A stretch of 64,000 nucleotides of DNA, taken from NCBI RefSeq assembly GCF_003419895.1, contig NZ_QPMM01000003.1, forward strand, positions 124,001 to 188,000, read 5' to 3'. The notes under the pieces are model-generated. The model was not told the DNA's origin. It ran no database searches and worked only from the letters and a program-made list of their open reading frames with translations. Numbering within the stretch: position 1 is the first letter of the stretch; each line of letters starts with the position of its first letter. The position numbers and the translations under genes were made by a program. Below, piece by piece: positions 18,979-28,361 of the stretch. This DNA comes from Chitinophaga silvatica (GTDB taxonomy: Bacteria > Bacteroidota > Bacteroidia > Chitinophagales > Chitinophagaceae).

Positions 18979-19648
18979 GAATACAGCACATTCTCCATTA
19001 AAACGTTTAAGTCTTGCCGAAGAAGTGGCAGGGCGTATGCAGGAGCTGATTACCAGCGGTAAGTATAAAGTTGGTCAGCAACTTCCTACTGAACCTGAGC
19101 TCATGCAACAATTTGCAGTGGGGAGAAGTAGCATCCGTGAGGCAGTTAAAATATTATCACACCGTGGATTAGTCAGGGTACAGCAAGGCCTTGGCACATT
19201 TGTATTGTCGCAGACTCCAAGTGGAGAAGCATTATCACAACGTTTACAGCGGGCCGATTTCAGAGACCTGAATGAAGTAAGATATTTACTGGAAGTTAAG
19301 ATTGCGGAGAAAGCAGCCATACACAGAAGCAGCAAAGATATTGAGCGGATGAAAGGCTTTTTGAAAAAGCGATTCGAATATGCCAGCAGTAATCAGCTCG
19401 AAGCTTGTATACAGGCCGATATAAACTTTCATATTGCCATCGCGGAAGCCGGGAAAAATGAAATCATGCGGGATTTGTATAAAACCGTAGCCGGCCATCT
19501 CAAAAATTCATTCCTAATCAGGTATACCGACACCAGTACATTTGTAGAAAGCCAGCATTTCCATGATGCCCTACTGCAAAGTATTATAGATAAAGATCCG
19601 AAGAAAGCACTCGTTTGGGCAACCAAAATAAGTGAGTTCTCGAAATAA
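18977..19648 (+). CDS. FadR/GntR family transcriptional regulator
   Basis: A 223-residue regulator starting MNTAHSPLKRLSL. The winged helix (about 10-80) contains YKVGQQLPTEPELMQQF and GRSSIREAVKILSHRGLVRV...GLGTFV, the GntR signature. The C-terminal helical part, with the FEYASSNQLEACIQADINFHIAIAEAGKN region, is an FCD ligand domain whose D and H residues would bind a metal. An upstream in-frame ATG at 18956 lies inside the -7 element and is not used here. It is followed by an MFS transporter with a matching operator-like site. Confidence 0.9.
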   Translation: MNTAHSPLKRLSLAEEVAGRMQELITSGKYKVGQQLPTEPELMQQFAVGRSSIREAVKILSHRGLVRVQQGLGTFVLSQTPSGEALSQRLQRADFRDLNEVRYLLEVKIAEKAAIHRSSKDIERMKGFLKKRFEYASSNQLEACIQADINFHIAIAEAGKNEIMRDLYKTVAGHLKNSFLIRYTDTSTFVESQHFHDALLQSIIDKDPKKALVWATKISEFSK

Positions 19649-19665
19649 TTTTTTTACCCTTAAAC

Positions 19666-19680
19666 ATCAGATGATCTGAT
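19666..19680. promoter_or_regulatory. Operator-like site, copy 2 (ATCAGATGATCTGAT)
   Basis: ATCAGA and TCTGAT form a perfect 6-bp inverted repeat around TGA, 15 bases before the MFS gene start. It matches the site at 18964-18978 at 13 of 15 positions. Confidence 0.65.
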
Positions 19681-19695
19681 CTTAAAATCACAACA

Positions 19696-20916
19696 ATGGC
19701 AACTATGTTAACAGACGAACCCAAAGTAGTAGCAGAACAAGCCGCCAGACAAACAATCTTGTCTATCCTCCTGGCTCTGAGCTTTACGCATTTCCTGAAT
19801 GACATGCTGCAATCGCTTATCCCTGCCATGTATCCGGTGCTCAAAGATTCGTTGAAGTTGAATTTTACACAGGTAGGTCTTATCACCTTTACATTTCAGA
19901 TGTCGGCTTCTGTACTACAGCCCCTGGTTGGCCTTTATACAGATAAAAAACCTAAAGCATTTTCATTGGCAGTAGGAATGAGTTTTACATTGATTGGATT
20001 GGTAAGTCTTTCCATGTCTCATAATTTCTATATGGTGCTGGTGTCGGTAGCCCTAGTAGGAATAGGATCGGCTGTATTTCATCCGGAAGCATCCCGACTA
20101 GCCTATATGGCATCGGGAGGTAAGCATGGTATGGCTCAATCACTATTCCAGGTTGGAGGTAATGCCGGGAGCTCACTGGGCCCGTTACTGGCCGCCATGA
20201 TTATTGTGCCATTCGGACAGTTCAATGTAATCTGGTTTACACTGGCTGCTCTTGTAGCAATTATTGTAATGATCAATATCGGGAAATGGTATCAAAATAA
20301 TACACATCTCATCAAACCTAAGCAGGTAAAGCTTATTGCCGAGAATAACCTCTCCAATAGTCAGGTACTGTTCTCATTGGGAATATTGCTGGTACTGATA
20401 TTTTCCAAATACTTCTATATGGCCAGTATGACCAGCTATTATACGTTTTACCTGATCGACAGATTCCATATCTCCGTACAAAGTGCGCAGGTTTACCTGT
20501 TTATCTTCCTCTTTGCAGTAGCAGCCGGTACTTTTATCGGAGGGCCGGTAGGTGACAAAATCGGACGTAAATATGTAATCTGGATTTCCATTTTGGGAGT
20601 TGCACCATTTTCTCTGCTGCTGCCGCATGTAAACCTCTTCTGGACAGCGGTTATGAGCGTATTCATTGGTGTTATATTATCATCTGCCTTCTCAGCTATT
20701 CTGGTATATGCGCAGGAACTGGTTCCGGGAAAAGTAGGTATGATAGCAGGATTATTTTTCGGACTGGCATTCGGAATGGCCGGAGTAGGTTCTGCATTAT
20801 TGGGTAAACTGGCCGATAATACAAGTATAGCTTATGTATACGATGTTTGTGCCTATTTACCACTTATAGGAATCCTAACTGGATTATTGCCAAATCTGGA
20901 GAAACATAAAAAATAA
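19696..20916 (+). CDS. MFS transporter, fosmidomycin-resistance (Fsr)-like
   Basis: A 406-residue inner-membrane transporter with 12 predicted segments. The N-terminal LSFTHFLNDMLQSLIPAMYPVLKDS and GLITFTFQMSASVLQPLVG and the motif GIGSAVFHPEASRLAYMASG are characteristic of the Fsr subfamily of MFS efflux proteins. It lies 48 bases after the FadR-type regulator with a shared operator-like site, so its expression is probably controlled by that protein. The substrate is not known; Fsr homologues export diverse compounds. Confidence 0.9.
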   Translation: MATMLTDEPKVVAEQAARQTILSILLALSFTHFLNDMLQSLIPAMYPVLKDSLKLNFTQVGLITFTFQMSASVLQPLVGLYTDKKPKAFSLAVGMSFTLIGLVSLSMSHNFYMVLVSVALVGIGSAVFHPEASRLAYMASGGKHGMAQSLFQVGGNAGSSLGPLLAAMIIVPFGQFNVIWFTLAALVAIIVMINIGKWYQNNTHLIKPKQVKLIAENNLSNSQVLFSLGILLVLIFSKYFYMASMTSYYTFYLIDRFHISVQSAQVYLFIFLFAVAAGTFIGGPVGDKIGRKYVIWISILGVAPFSLLLPHVNLFWTAVMSVFIGVILSSAFSAILVYAQELVPGKVGMIAGLFFGLAFGMAGVGSALLGKLADNTSIAYVYDVCAYLPLIGILTGLLPNLEKHKK

Positions 20917-20933
20917 CTACATTTTCCGGTAAA

Positions 20934-21018
20934 GCCTGCAAAGTTTTTTTGAAGAAGCATAAGAAGGGTTATCAAACAAATCCTTATGCCTCTTCAAAAA
21001 AACTTTGTTGCTTTGCGT
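20934..21018. repeat. Intergenic palindrome, repeat family member 2
   Basis: The arms at about 20939-20967 and 20982-21007 are inverted repeats with a few mismatches. They share the strings AAGCATAAG and GCTTTGCG with the palindrome at 14730-14899. The element lies directly after the MFS stop codon and just before the EamA gene. It may serve as a terminator hairpin. Confidence 0.7.
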
Positions 21019-21040
21019 GAAAACATATCAATTTAAAGTC

Positions 21041-21913
21041 ATGTGGAAAGGAATTGTGCTGGTACTCGTAGGAGCCTGCAGTTTTGGAATATTATCAACA
21101 ATTGTAAAATCGGGGTACCATCTGGGCTATACATTAGGAGAATTATGCAGTGTACAGGCGGGATTTGGAATGATAACACTATGGGCCATTCAGTTATTTT
21201 CGGGGCGCCCGACCTATGGGCTTAAAAATAGTGCCGTTCGCACCTGTTTTTTGCTGGGAAGTTCTACCGGCATGGTAAGTATTACTTATTACTACAGCGT
21301 TCAATATATTCCTGCAAGTATTGGGATTGTATTACTCATGCAATTTACGTGGTTAAGTATGCTGGCAGAGTGGGTAATTTACAAGAAGAAGCCCACAGGC
21401 CGTCAGTGGCTGGCAGTAGTTTTTATTTTAACCGGTACCTTGCTGGCAGGAGGAATATTCAATGAAACACCGGCTGCACTTAACTGGAAAGGCCTGGTTT
21501 TCGGGATGATAGCCGCCATCTGTTATACCATTTTCATTGTGGTAAGTGGCAGGGCTGCCACTTCACTTAGCCCTGTTCTTAAAAGTGCCTGGATTGTAAC
21601 CGGAGCTTTTTTGCTTATAACAATCATCTTCCCCCCTGTTTACCTGCTTAATGGGAGGTTTATAGAAGGAGGATTATGGGTTTGGGGTATTCCATTGGCT
21701 TTATTTGGAACAGTGCTCCCGCCCTTCCTGTTTTCTAAGGGGATGCCCCAAACAGGCGTGGCATTAGGAGCGATTTTAAGTGCGGCAGAGTTACCTGTGG
21801 CCATTCTGGCGGCTACTATTTTCCTGCACGAGCAGGTTTCTGCACTTCAGATTACCGGTGTTATTATCATTTTAAGCGCTATAGTATTGGCCAACCTAAA
21901 ACAAAGGAAATGA
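21041..21913 (+). CDS. EamA/DMT family transporter
   Basis: A 290-residue protein starting MWKGIVLVLVG; the frame extends upstream to a TTG at 21005 inside the palindromic repeat, which is not a credible start. About ten hydrophobic helices in two EamA repeats are visible, with the second repeat ending AAELPVAILAATIFLHEQVSALQITGVIIILSAI. The family exports small metabolites such as amino acids. The substrate cannot be predicted. Confidence 0.88.
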   Translation: MWKGIVLVLVGACSFGILSTIVKSGYHLGYTLGELCSVQAGFGMITLWAIQLFSGRPTYGLKNSAVRTCFLLGSSTGMVSITYYYSVQYIPASIGIVLLMQFTWLSMLAEWVIYKKKPTGRQWLAVVFILTGTLLAGGIFNETPAALNWKGLVFGMIAAICYTIFIVVSGRAATSLSPVLKSAWIVTGAFLLITIIFPPVYLLNGRFIEGGLWVWGIPLALFGTVLPPFLFSKGMPQTGVALGAILSAAELPVAILAATIFLHEQVSALQITGVIIILSAIVLANLKQRK

Positions 21914-21980
21914 AAACCCATAAGGTGTTTTTTTTATTTATCTTTGCTCCCTCTATTAGTGATTTACGAATTGTTTTTAC

Positions 21981-22631
21981 ATGAAAGCATTTAACTTTTT
22001 TATTCTATATCGCCTGCCAATCGGAATTCTGTTATTAATAGGCGGTATAGCGCTCGGAGCAACAATTGGCTGGTGGGAAGCTACGATTGTATTGGTGTTG
22101 GCAGCCATATGCCTGGTTACACATTTCATGTTTGGACCAATGCGTTTAGTGCAGGAAGCAGTGGAGGCTGGTAATATTGAGAAAGCATCAGCCCTGATGA
22201 ATATGGTAAAATTCCCTAAACTGTTATACAAACCTATTCGCTCTGTATATTATTTTATGCAAAGTAATATGGCTATGTATTCCAATGATCTGGATAAAGC
22301 CGAAACCACTATCCGTCAGAGTATTAATTCCGGCAGCCCAATGAAAGAGTATGAGGGTATGCAATATTTTCAATTGGGAACAATTGCCTATCAGAAAAAT
22401 GACCTGAAAGGTGCCGACCAAAACCTGAAAGTAGCCCTGCGTAAAGGATTACCTGATAAAGAAAATACAGCTGCCGCGCTCCTGACTTTAGCTTCAATTG
22501 CCATGAGCCGCCGCGACTTCAAATCTGCCAAAGAATACTTCAGAAGGGCTAAGGAACAAAAGCCAACAACTGCGCAGATTGTAAGCCAGATCAAAGAAAT
22601 GGATAAGTATATCTCCAGAATGCCAGGTTGA
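21981..22631 (+). CDS. Membrane-anchored TPR protein
   Basis: A 216-residue protein. Two adjacent hydrophobic segments (about 8-30 and 34-55) are followed by a helical domain with tetratricopeptide-like repeats, for example YFQLGTIAYQKNDLKGADQNL and ALLTLASIAMSRRDFKSAKEYF. It is probably an inner-membrane protein with a cytoplasmic TPR scaffold. No specific function can be assigned. A strong terminator follows it. Confidence 0.75.
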   Translation: MKAFNFFILYRLPIGILLLIGGIALGATIGWWEATIVLVLAAICLVTHFMFGPMRLVQEAVEAGNIEKASALMNMVKFPKLLYKPIRSVYYFMQSNMAMYSNDLDKAETTIRQSINSGSPMKEYEGMQYFQLGTIAYQKNDLKGADQNLKVALRKGLPDKENTAAALLTLASIAMSRRDFKSAKEYFRRAKEQKPTTAQIVSQIKEMDKYISRMPG

Positions 22632-22653
22632 TAATTAGCACTTGCTATATATT

Positions 22654-22714
22654 GGCGCGATGTGATTTCCAGGGTTTAGCCAAACTTAGAATCACATCGC
22701 GCCTTTTCTTTATT
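22654..22714 (+). terminator. Strong hairpin terminator before the cobamide operon
   Basis: A perfect 14-bp stem, GGCGCGATGTGATT (22654-22667) with its complement at 22690-22703, encloses a 22-base loop and is followed by TTTTCTTTATTT. It ends only about 14-24 bases before the btuB-like start codon. No conserved B12-box was found, so it is read as the terminator of the TPR gene and not as a cobalamin riboswitch. Confidence 0.8.
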
Positions 22715-22727
22715 TAAAATCTCGTGA

Positions 22728-24692
22728 ATGCACACCAAAATTTACCTGCTACTTCTTAGTTTCACTTGTTTACAAATCAATCTCAGAGCTCAGGACAGCA
22801 GCCGGATCAATCAATTAAACGAAATTACAGTAACAGCTACCAAGGCTCCTCAAAAAGCAGGAGAAACCGGTAAAGTTGTTACTATTCTAACCAAACAATA
22901 CCTCCAGCAAAATAGCGGTAAGTCTATTGCTGAAATACTCAATCAGCAAACTGGTCTGATCATCAACGGTGCCAATAATACAAGAGGAACCGTACCTAAC
23001 ATATACACCCGTGGGGCAAGTAATGGCAATACGCTTATACTGATCGACGGAATGCCGGTTAGCGATGCTTCATTATCCAGCAATTCATTTGATCTGAATT
23101 TCATCATACCCGAACAGGTAGAAAGAATTGAAATACTACGTGGTAGTCAATCTACCTTGTATGGGTCCAATGCAGTTGCCGGGGTTATCAACATCATTAC
23201 AAAAAACGCCGGAGATAAGAAATTCGGAGTAGGGTTAAACACCTCTTATGGTAGTTATAACGACTGGCAGGGCAATGTAAGTGTTCAGGGAAACCTTCAA
23301 CGCTTCTCTTACCTGGCTGGCTATAAATACGAAAAAACAAGAGGGTTCTCCGATGCCTATGATACTACACACATCAGCAACTTCGATAATGATGGTTTCA
23401 GGCAACATTCCGCATTCGCGAAACTAGGATATAAAGTTTCTTCCCGCTGGCAATTGAATTCGTTGTTCCTATACAACAATTACCACAACGACCTGGATGA
23501 AGGTGCATATACCGATGAACGCGACTATACAGGCAAATCGGGTTACCTGCAGGCCGGAATTAAAAGTGATTACCAATTCAAACATGGTTCCTGGCACTTT
23601 TTATATACTTATCAACGTACCAGAAGAACCATTAGGAACGACAGTACCTACAATGGACCTGATATCTTTGCGAAATTCGACAGCACAGTTTACACTTCCA
23701 ACCTTCACCAGTTCGAAACATATGTAAACCTGGATCTGACAAGCAATTTGAGACTAATCGGTGGCGGAACCTTCGGTATAGCTAATATGGAGAGGTATGA
23801 TAAGTTGATCAGTAATTGGGATCCCAATTTATACATTACCGGTTTATCGCCTGATAGTGCCCATATTAACCAGACAAGCCTATACGCTTCCTTGTTGTTG
23901 CACAACCTGAATGGATTTAATATGGAACTGGGAGGAAGATATAATTACCATAATATTTATGGTAATAATCAAACATTTTCTTTCAACCCTTCTTACCTGT
24001 TGAATGAGCAACATAAATTCTTCATCAATATATCATCGGCTTACCGTATCCCGTCGTTATACCAACTATATGATACTTATGGCAACAGAAACCTGAAGCC
24101 TGAAACTACGATGAGTTATGAAGCCGGATACCAGGCATCTCTGATCAAAAACCGGGTAAATGTAAGGGCAACAGGATTCCAGAGAACAACTGATAACCTG
24201 ATTTTATTTGCCTTTGATCCGGTAACCTTTACCAGTCAATTTCATAACGCCAATAAACAAAAGGCAAAAGGTTTTGAGCTGGAAGCCGATTGGACTATCA
24301 TCAAAGGTCTGGTATTAACAGCCAATTATACGTATGTTGATGGAAATATTGTTGAAACTCAAAACGGGAAAGATACTACCTATAACAATCTGTACAGAAT
24401 CCCCAAGAGTGCAGTAAATGCGACTTTGGGCTACCAGGCTACCAAATCGCTGTATGTTTCAACTACGTTTAAGTATATGGGTGAGCGGATGGATTATGTG
24501 GGTTGGGCTGATAAGCCAATAGCCCCGATGGGAGATTATTATACCATAGATCTTTATGGTGAGTATAAATTTGGTAACTTGCTGAAAGTTTACGCAGGGT
24601 TAAGAAATATTACAGATTATAAATATTTTGATATTTTGGGATATAACACCAAGCGATTTAACTTTACCACAGGTCTAATTGTTAATTTGTAA
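22728..24692 (+). CDS. TonB-dependent receptor, BtuB-like
   Basis: A 654-residue outer-membrane receptor. It has a signal peptide (cleavage after LRAQ), a TonB-box-like NEITVTATKAP segment, a plug domain with GNTLILIDGMPVSDAS and LRGSQSTLYGSNAVAGVINIITK, and a 22-strand barrel ending in an aromatic-rich C-terminus (FNFTTGLIVNL). Gene order with CobU, CobT, CobS and CobC downstream makes cobamide the likely substrate. First gene of the operon. Confidence 0.88.
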   Translation: MHTKIYLLLLSFTCLQINLRAQDSSRINQLNEITVTATKAPQKAGETGKVVTILTKQYLQQNSGKSIAEILNQQTGLIINGANNTRGTVPNIYTRGASNGNTLILIDGMPVSDASLSSNSFDLNFIIPEQVERIEILRGSQSTLYGSNAVAGVINIITKNAGDKKFGVGLNTSYGSYNDWQGNVSVQGNLQRFSYLAGYKYEKTRGFSDAYDTTHISNFDNDGFRQHSAFAKLGYKVSSRWQLNSLFLYNNYHNDLDEGAYTDERDYTGKSGYLQAGIKSDYQFKHGSWHFLYTYQRTRRTIRNDSTYNGPDIFAKFDSTVYTSNLHQFETYVNLDLTSNLRLIGGGTFGIANMERYDKLISNWDPNLYITGLSPDSAHINQTSLYASLLLHNLNGFNMELGGRYNYHNIYGNNQTFSFNPSYLLNEQHKFFINISSAYRIPSLYQLYDTYGNRNLKPETTMSYEAGYQASLIKNRVNVRATGFQRTTDNLILFAFDPVTFTSQFHNANKQKAKGFELEADWTIIKGLVLTANYTYVDGNIVETQNGKDTTYNNLYRIPKSAVNATLGYQATKSLYVSTTFKYMGERMDYVGWADKPIAPMGDYYTIDLYGEYKFGNLLKVYAGLRNITDYKYFDILGYNTKRFNFTTGLIVNL

Positions 24693-24709
24693 ACTTTAAA
24701 ATCGATATA

Positions 24710-25303
24710 ATGTCTTTAAAGAATCTCAATCCGCAATTTGGTGTATTGTTGCTCTTTATCATAGCAGCGGGAATCATCCGTGTAGTGTTGGGAGCAGATG
24801 CAAATATGTCGCCCATCGCAATGTTTACTCCGGTAGGTGCAATGGCCTTATTTGGAGGAGCTTCATTTTCTCAGAAATGGAAATCTTATGCTTTTCCACT
24901 TTTAACCTTATTTATCAGTGATATTATTTTGATGCAGTTCTTCCATAAGGAATATGCATCTGGATTACTTTATAAAGGTTGGATCTGGAACTATGCAAGC
25001 TTTATACTGATTGTGTTATTAGGTCAGGTTATGATTAAAAAAGCGAGTGTAGGCAATATTGTTATGGCTTCAGTTGGAGCAGCGATGATTCACTTCCTGG
25101 TTTCCAACTTTGGTGTATGGGCCAGCGGGTCTACAGATATAACAACCGGCCTTCCGTTTACCCGTGATTTAGCAGGTTTAACCAACTGCTACGTACTGGG
25201 TATTCCTTTTATGAAATATACTCTGATAGGCAATCTTATCTACAGCACTATCTTCTTTGGCAGCTTTGCCCTGGTAAAACAGCGTATGCGTTTTGCTCAG
25301 TAA
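24710..25303 (+). CDS. DUF6580 family membrane protein
   Basis: A 197-residue inner-membrane protein with five or six hydrophobic segments. The pattern MSPIAMFTPVGAMALFGGASF and FPLLTLFISDIILM near the N-terminus, and TRDLAGLTNCYVLGIPFMKYTLIGNL near the end, is that of the DUF6580 family. These often sit beside cobamide genes in Bacteroidota and resemble ECF-type S components. A role in cobamide or precursor uptake is inferred from position. It starts 17 bases after the receptor gene. Confidence 0.78.
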   Translation: MSLKNLNPQFGVLLLFIIAAGIIRVVLGADANMSPIAMFTPVGAMALFGGASFSQKWKSYAFPLLTLFISDIILMQFFHKEYASGLLYKGWIWNYASFILIVLLGQVMIKKASVGNIVMASVGAAMIHFLVSNFGVWASGSTDITTGLPFTRDLAGLTNCYVLGIPFMKYTLIGNLIYSTIFFGSFALVKQRMRFAQ

Positions 25304-25319
25304 TATTGTTTTTATATCT

Positions 25320-25378
25320 TTTTAGAGATTTAGTAGCGGGCAGAATATATGTCTGCTCTAAATCTCTAAATTATTTTG
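25320..25378 (+). terminator. Hairpin after the DUF6580 gene
   Basis: TTTAGAGATTTAG (25321-25333) pairs with CTAAATCTCTAAA (25358-25370), with an inner GCAGA/TCTGC stem. The 3' flank is TTATTTTGG, a poor U tract, so it may be a partial terminator or an mRNA-stabilising stem inside the operon. Confidence 0.6.
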
Positions 25379-25465
25379 GGGGATATCGTCGCCCCTTGCA
25401 TTCAGCAACTATCTTCAGCGCTAATTGAACAGTTAATAGTTATACGTACATAAATTACAAACTAC

Positions 25466-26794
25466 ATGCGCAGCATTACACGCAAATTTCAACTTTTATT
25501 TATTGTAGCAGCATTGGCAGTAGCAGGATTAGCTTCCTGTTCTAAAGATAACCAGGCCGAAGTAATCGTTCCTCAGATTCTAGCGCCGGGATTGCAAAAC
25601 GGATACGACACCATTAAGGTTGGCGATACAAGAGTAATTAGCCCGGAGCTTGCCAATGTTAAGAATCCCACTTTTCAATGGTTAGTAAACGGTGTACAGG
25701 TCAGCACAGATTCAATTTATACTTTTACTCCTACTGAACAAGGAAATTATACTATCTCCTATAAAATTATTTCAGGAAATAGCATGGCTGTTTTCTACTA
25801 CAGAATAAAAGTAGAAGGAAAGTTCGAAAATGGCTTCTTCCTTATCAATGAAGGCCAGTATGGTGTAAGCCCGGGAGATGTAAACTTTTACCGCAATGGT
25901 GAAGACTCCGTTTATCAATATGTTTTCGCACGCAACAATCCAGGTAAAACGCTGGGTACTACAACTGAATACGGTGCATTTTATAACAACAGATTATACC
26001 TCATTTCAAAACAAGGACCTTTTGTAGTGGCTGATGCCAGTACCATGAAAGAAGTTGGGCGTATTAACCAATTGCCAAAAGATGGTAATGCATTCTGTGC
26101 AATAAACAGCAATACCGGATTAATAAGTACCATCGATGGAATTTATCCTTTAAATCTGCAAAGCCTTACTTTAGGTAGCAAAATTGCCGGAATCAATGGT
26201 GAGGTAGGCGGGATGGTAAATACCAGTACCTATATTTTTGTATTGTCTGAAACAAGTGGTTTGCTTGCTTTAAACCCTTCCAACTATAGCATTGTTAAGA
26301 ACTTCGGTAAAGCTGATATAGGTTTTGCCGTAACTCCGGATGGCACTATCTGGGCTGCCAGAGATACTTACTTGTTTAATATCAACCCGGAGAATCTGAA
26401 GATTGATACAGTAAATATTCCATTCCCTGTTTACGCCTCATGGGGCTTCTGGAATCCAGGCATGTTAAGTGCATCTACTTCGGAAAATGCGGTATTTATA
26501 GGAAAAACAAACAGCTGGCTGGAAGAAGGAAGAGAGATTTATAAGTATAGTGTTGGTGTACCTTCTTCATTACAGACTCCATTTATAACGATAGCTGCCG
26601 GTACACAACTTTATGGCGCCGGATTCAGAAATAATCCGGTTAATAATACACTTGTTGTTACCAGTCTGAAAACTCCGTATGCCAACAATAATCAAAACAC
26701 CCTTGGTATTTACGATGCTACTACAGGTGCCTTGAAGAAGAATGTTTCCTATGTAGGTTTCTTCTTCCCTGCAATGCCAGCATTCAACAGGTAA
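25466..26794 (+). CDS. DUF5074/YncE-like surface lipoprotein (BtuG-like candidate)
   Basis: A 442-residue lipoprotein: the signal peptide ends in lipobox LASC with acceptor Cys at about residue 25. A short Ig-like segment (FQWLVNGVQVSTDSIYTFTPTEQGNY) is followed by a beta-propeller-like region starting GFFLINEGQYGVSPGDVNFY, the DUF5074 hallmark. In Bacteroides, BtuG-type surface propellers of this kind cap BtuB and bind B12 very tightly. The position between a BtuB-like receptor and cobU supports the same job here. That assignment is inferred, not demonstrated. Confidence 0.78.
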   Translation: MRSITRKFQLLFIVAALAVAGLASCSKDNQAEVIVPQILAPGLQNGYDTIKVGDTRVISPELANVKNPTFQWLVNGVQVSTDSIYTFTPTEQGNYTISYKIISGNSMAVFYYRIKVEGKFENGFFLINEGQYGVSPGDVNFYRNGEDSVYQYVFARNNPGKTLGTTTEYGAFYNNRLYLISKQGPFVVADASTMKEVGRINQLPKDGNAFCAINSNTGLISTIDGIYPLNLQSLTLGSKIAGINGEVGGMVNTSTYIFVLSETSGLLALNPSNYSIVKNFGKADIGFAVTPDGTIWAARDTYLFNINPENLKIDTVNIPFPVYASWGFWNPGMLSASTSENAVFIGKTNSWLEEGREIYKYSVGVPSSLQTPFITIAAGTQLYGAGFRNNPVNNTLVVTSLKTPYANNNQNTLGIYDATTGALKKNVSYVGFFFPAMPAFNR

Positions 26795-26799
26795 TATTT

Positions 26800-27312
26800 A
26801 TGATATATCTCATCACAGGAGGAGCAAGATCCGGGAAAAGCGGTTATGCACAAAATCTGGCTATTTCATTGAGTGAACAGCCGGTGTATGTTGCTACTGC
26901 CAGAATATGGGATGATGATTTTGCTGAAAGAATAAAGAAGCATCAGGAAGACAGAGGCCCTCAGTGGCAATTGTATGAAGAAGAGCAACAATTGAGTTTA
27001 CTACCATTGGAAGGTAAAACAGTAGTTGTGGACTGCATTACATTATGGCTTACCAACTTCTTTGTTTCAAATAATTATAATCAGGCAGGCACCTTGCAGG
27101 CTATTCAAACAGAAATTGATTCCCTTTTAAAACAAAAAGCGGATTTCATTTTTGTAACAAATGAAATAGGAATGGGGGTGCATGCCGAAACCGGTGTTGG
27201 CAGAAAGTTTACCGACCTCCAGGGATGGGTAAACCAATACATTGCACGTATAGCCAACACCGTTGTATTAATGGTATCTGGTATTCCAGTTGTAATAAAA
27301 GAAGAAAAATAA
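26800..27312 (+). CDS. cobU: Adenosylcobinamide kinase/guanylyltransferase
   Basis: A 170-residue cytoplasmic enzyme that phosphorylates adenosylcobinamide and transfers GMP to it. The P-loop GGARSGKSGYA is at residues 7-17, and the guanylylated-His region is ERIKKHQEDRG near 50. The conserved NEIGMGVHAETGVGRKFTDLQGWVNQ lies near the C-terminus. It starts 5 bases after the DUF5074 lipoprotein and 2 bases before cobT. Confidence 0.94.
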   Translation: MIYLITGGARSGKSGYAQNLAISLSEQPVYVATARIWDDDFAERIKKHQEDRGPQWQLYEEEQQLSLLPLEGKTVVVDCITLWLTNFFVSNNYNQAGTLQAIQTEIDSLLKQKADFIFVTNEIGMGVHAETGVGRKFTDLQGWVNQYIARIANTVVLMVSGIPVVIKEEK

Positions 27313-27314
27313 CC

Positions 27315-28361
27315 ATGATGAGTCAGCGTCCGATTACACCAGTAGCACAAACATTAAGAGCAGCCTTACAGGATAAAATAGATCAAAAGACTAAACCTCC
27401 CGGTTCATTAGGTATGCTGGAAACGATTGCGCTACAAACAGGGTTAATACAGGATACGCTGACTCCCACAATCAACCAGCCTGCTATTATTGTATTTGCC
27501 GGCGATCATGGCATTGCAGCCGAAGGACTGGTAAACCCATTTCCTCAGGCAGTAACAGCTCAAATGGTTTATAACTTTCTGCAAGGTGGCGCAGCCATCA
27601 ATGTGTTTAGCAAACTACATCAGCTAAACCTGGTAGTAGTTGATGCAGGAGTAAATCATCTTTTTCCGGAGCATGAACAGCTAAAAAACAGAAAGATTGC
27701 CATGGGCACTCAGAACTTTCTGCATATGCCGGCTATGTCGCTCGACCAATGCAGACTTGCCCTACAGGCAGGAGCTGAAGAAGTACAGCGACTGCATGAG
27801 CAGGGATGTAATACTATTGGATTCGGAGAAATGGGGATTGGTAATACATCAGCTGCTGCATTGCTAATGAGTCACTTCACTAAAATACCGGTTGCCGATT
27901 GCACTGGTACCGGAACAGGGAGTAACATACAGCAGTTAACTCAAAAGAAAGCTGTTTTGCAGCAGGTAATGAATAATCATGCAACTCCACCCAGTGCAGA
28001 ACAGGCGTTAGCAACCTTTGGTGGCTTTGAGATTGCGATGATTTGCGGTGCTATACTTGAAGCCGCCTCACTTAAGATGGTAGTGGTGATTGATGGATTT
28101 ATTGTTACCTCAGCATTACTGGCGGCAATGGCTATGGAACCGGCTGTGAGAGACTATTGTGTATTTGCACATTGTTCGGAAGAACAAGGTCATAAAGCTA
28201 TGTTGGAATTCCTGAATGCCAAACCTCTTCTGCAACTTGATATGCGGTTGGGCGAAGGTACAGGAGCTGCATTAGCAATTCCGTTGTTAAAAAGTGCTAC
28301 TGCTTTTCTAAATGAAATGGCAAGTTTCAGTAGCGCACAAATCTCAAACCGGACAATATGA
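27315..28361 (+). CDS. cobT: Nicotinate-nucleotide-dimethylbenzimidazole phosphoribosyltransferase
   Basis: A 348-residue enzyme that makes alpha-ribazole phosphate for the lower ligand of cobamides. It starts at MMSQRPITPV directly after cobU; the longer frame from 27225 overlaps cobU and is rejected. Typical motifs are DQKTKPPGSLGMLE, VFAGDHGIAAEGL, GNTSAAALL and catalytic-region LGEGTGAALAIPLL. It overlaps cobS by 4 bases (ATGA). Confidence 0.95.
   Translation: MMSQRPITPVAQTLRAALQDKIDQKTKPPGSLGMLETIALQTGLIQDTLTPTINQPAIIVFAGDHGIAAEGLVNPFPQAVTAQMVYNFLQGGAAINVFSKLHQLNLVVVDAGVNHLFPEHEQLKNRKIAMGTQNFLHMPAMSLDQCRLALQAGAEEVQRLHEQGCNTIGFGEMGIGNTSAAALLMSHFTKIPVADCTGTGTGSNIQQLTQKKAVLQQVMNNHATPPSAEQALATFGGFEIAMICGAILEAASLKMVVVIDGFIVTSALLAAMAMEPAVRDYCVFAHCSEEQGHKAMLEFLNAKPLLQLDMRLGEGTGAALAIPLLKSATAFLNEMASFSSAQISNRTI

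Noticed and set aside
22640-22727. Cobalamin riboswitch before the btuB-like gene
   Set aside because: The only structure is a perfect 14-bp terminator-type hairpin; no B12-box or multi-helix core is present and the space is too short.
27225-27314. Upstream extension of the cobT frame
   Set aside because: It overlaps cobU; the ATG pair at 27315/27318 matches the family start.
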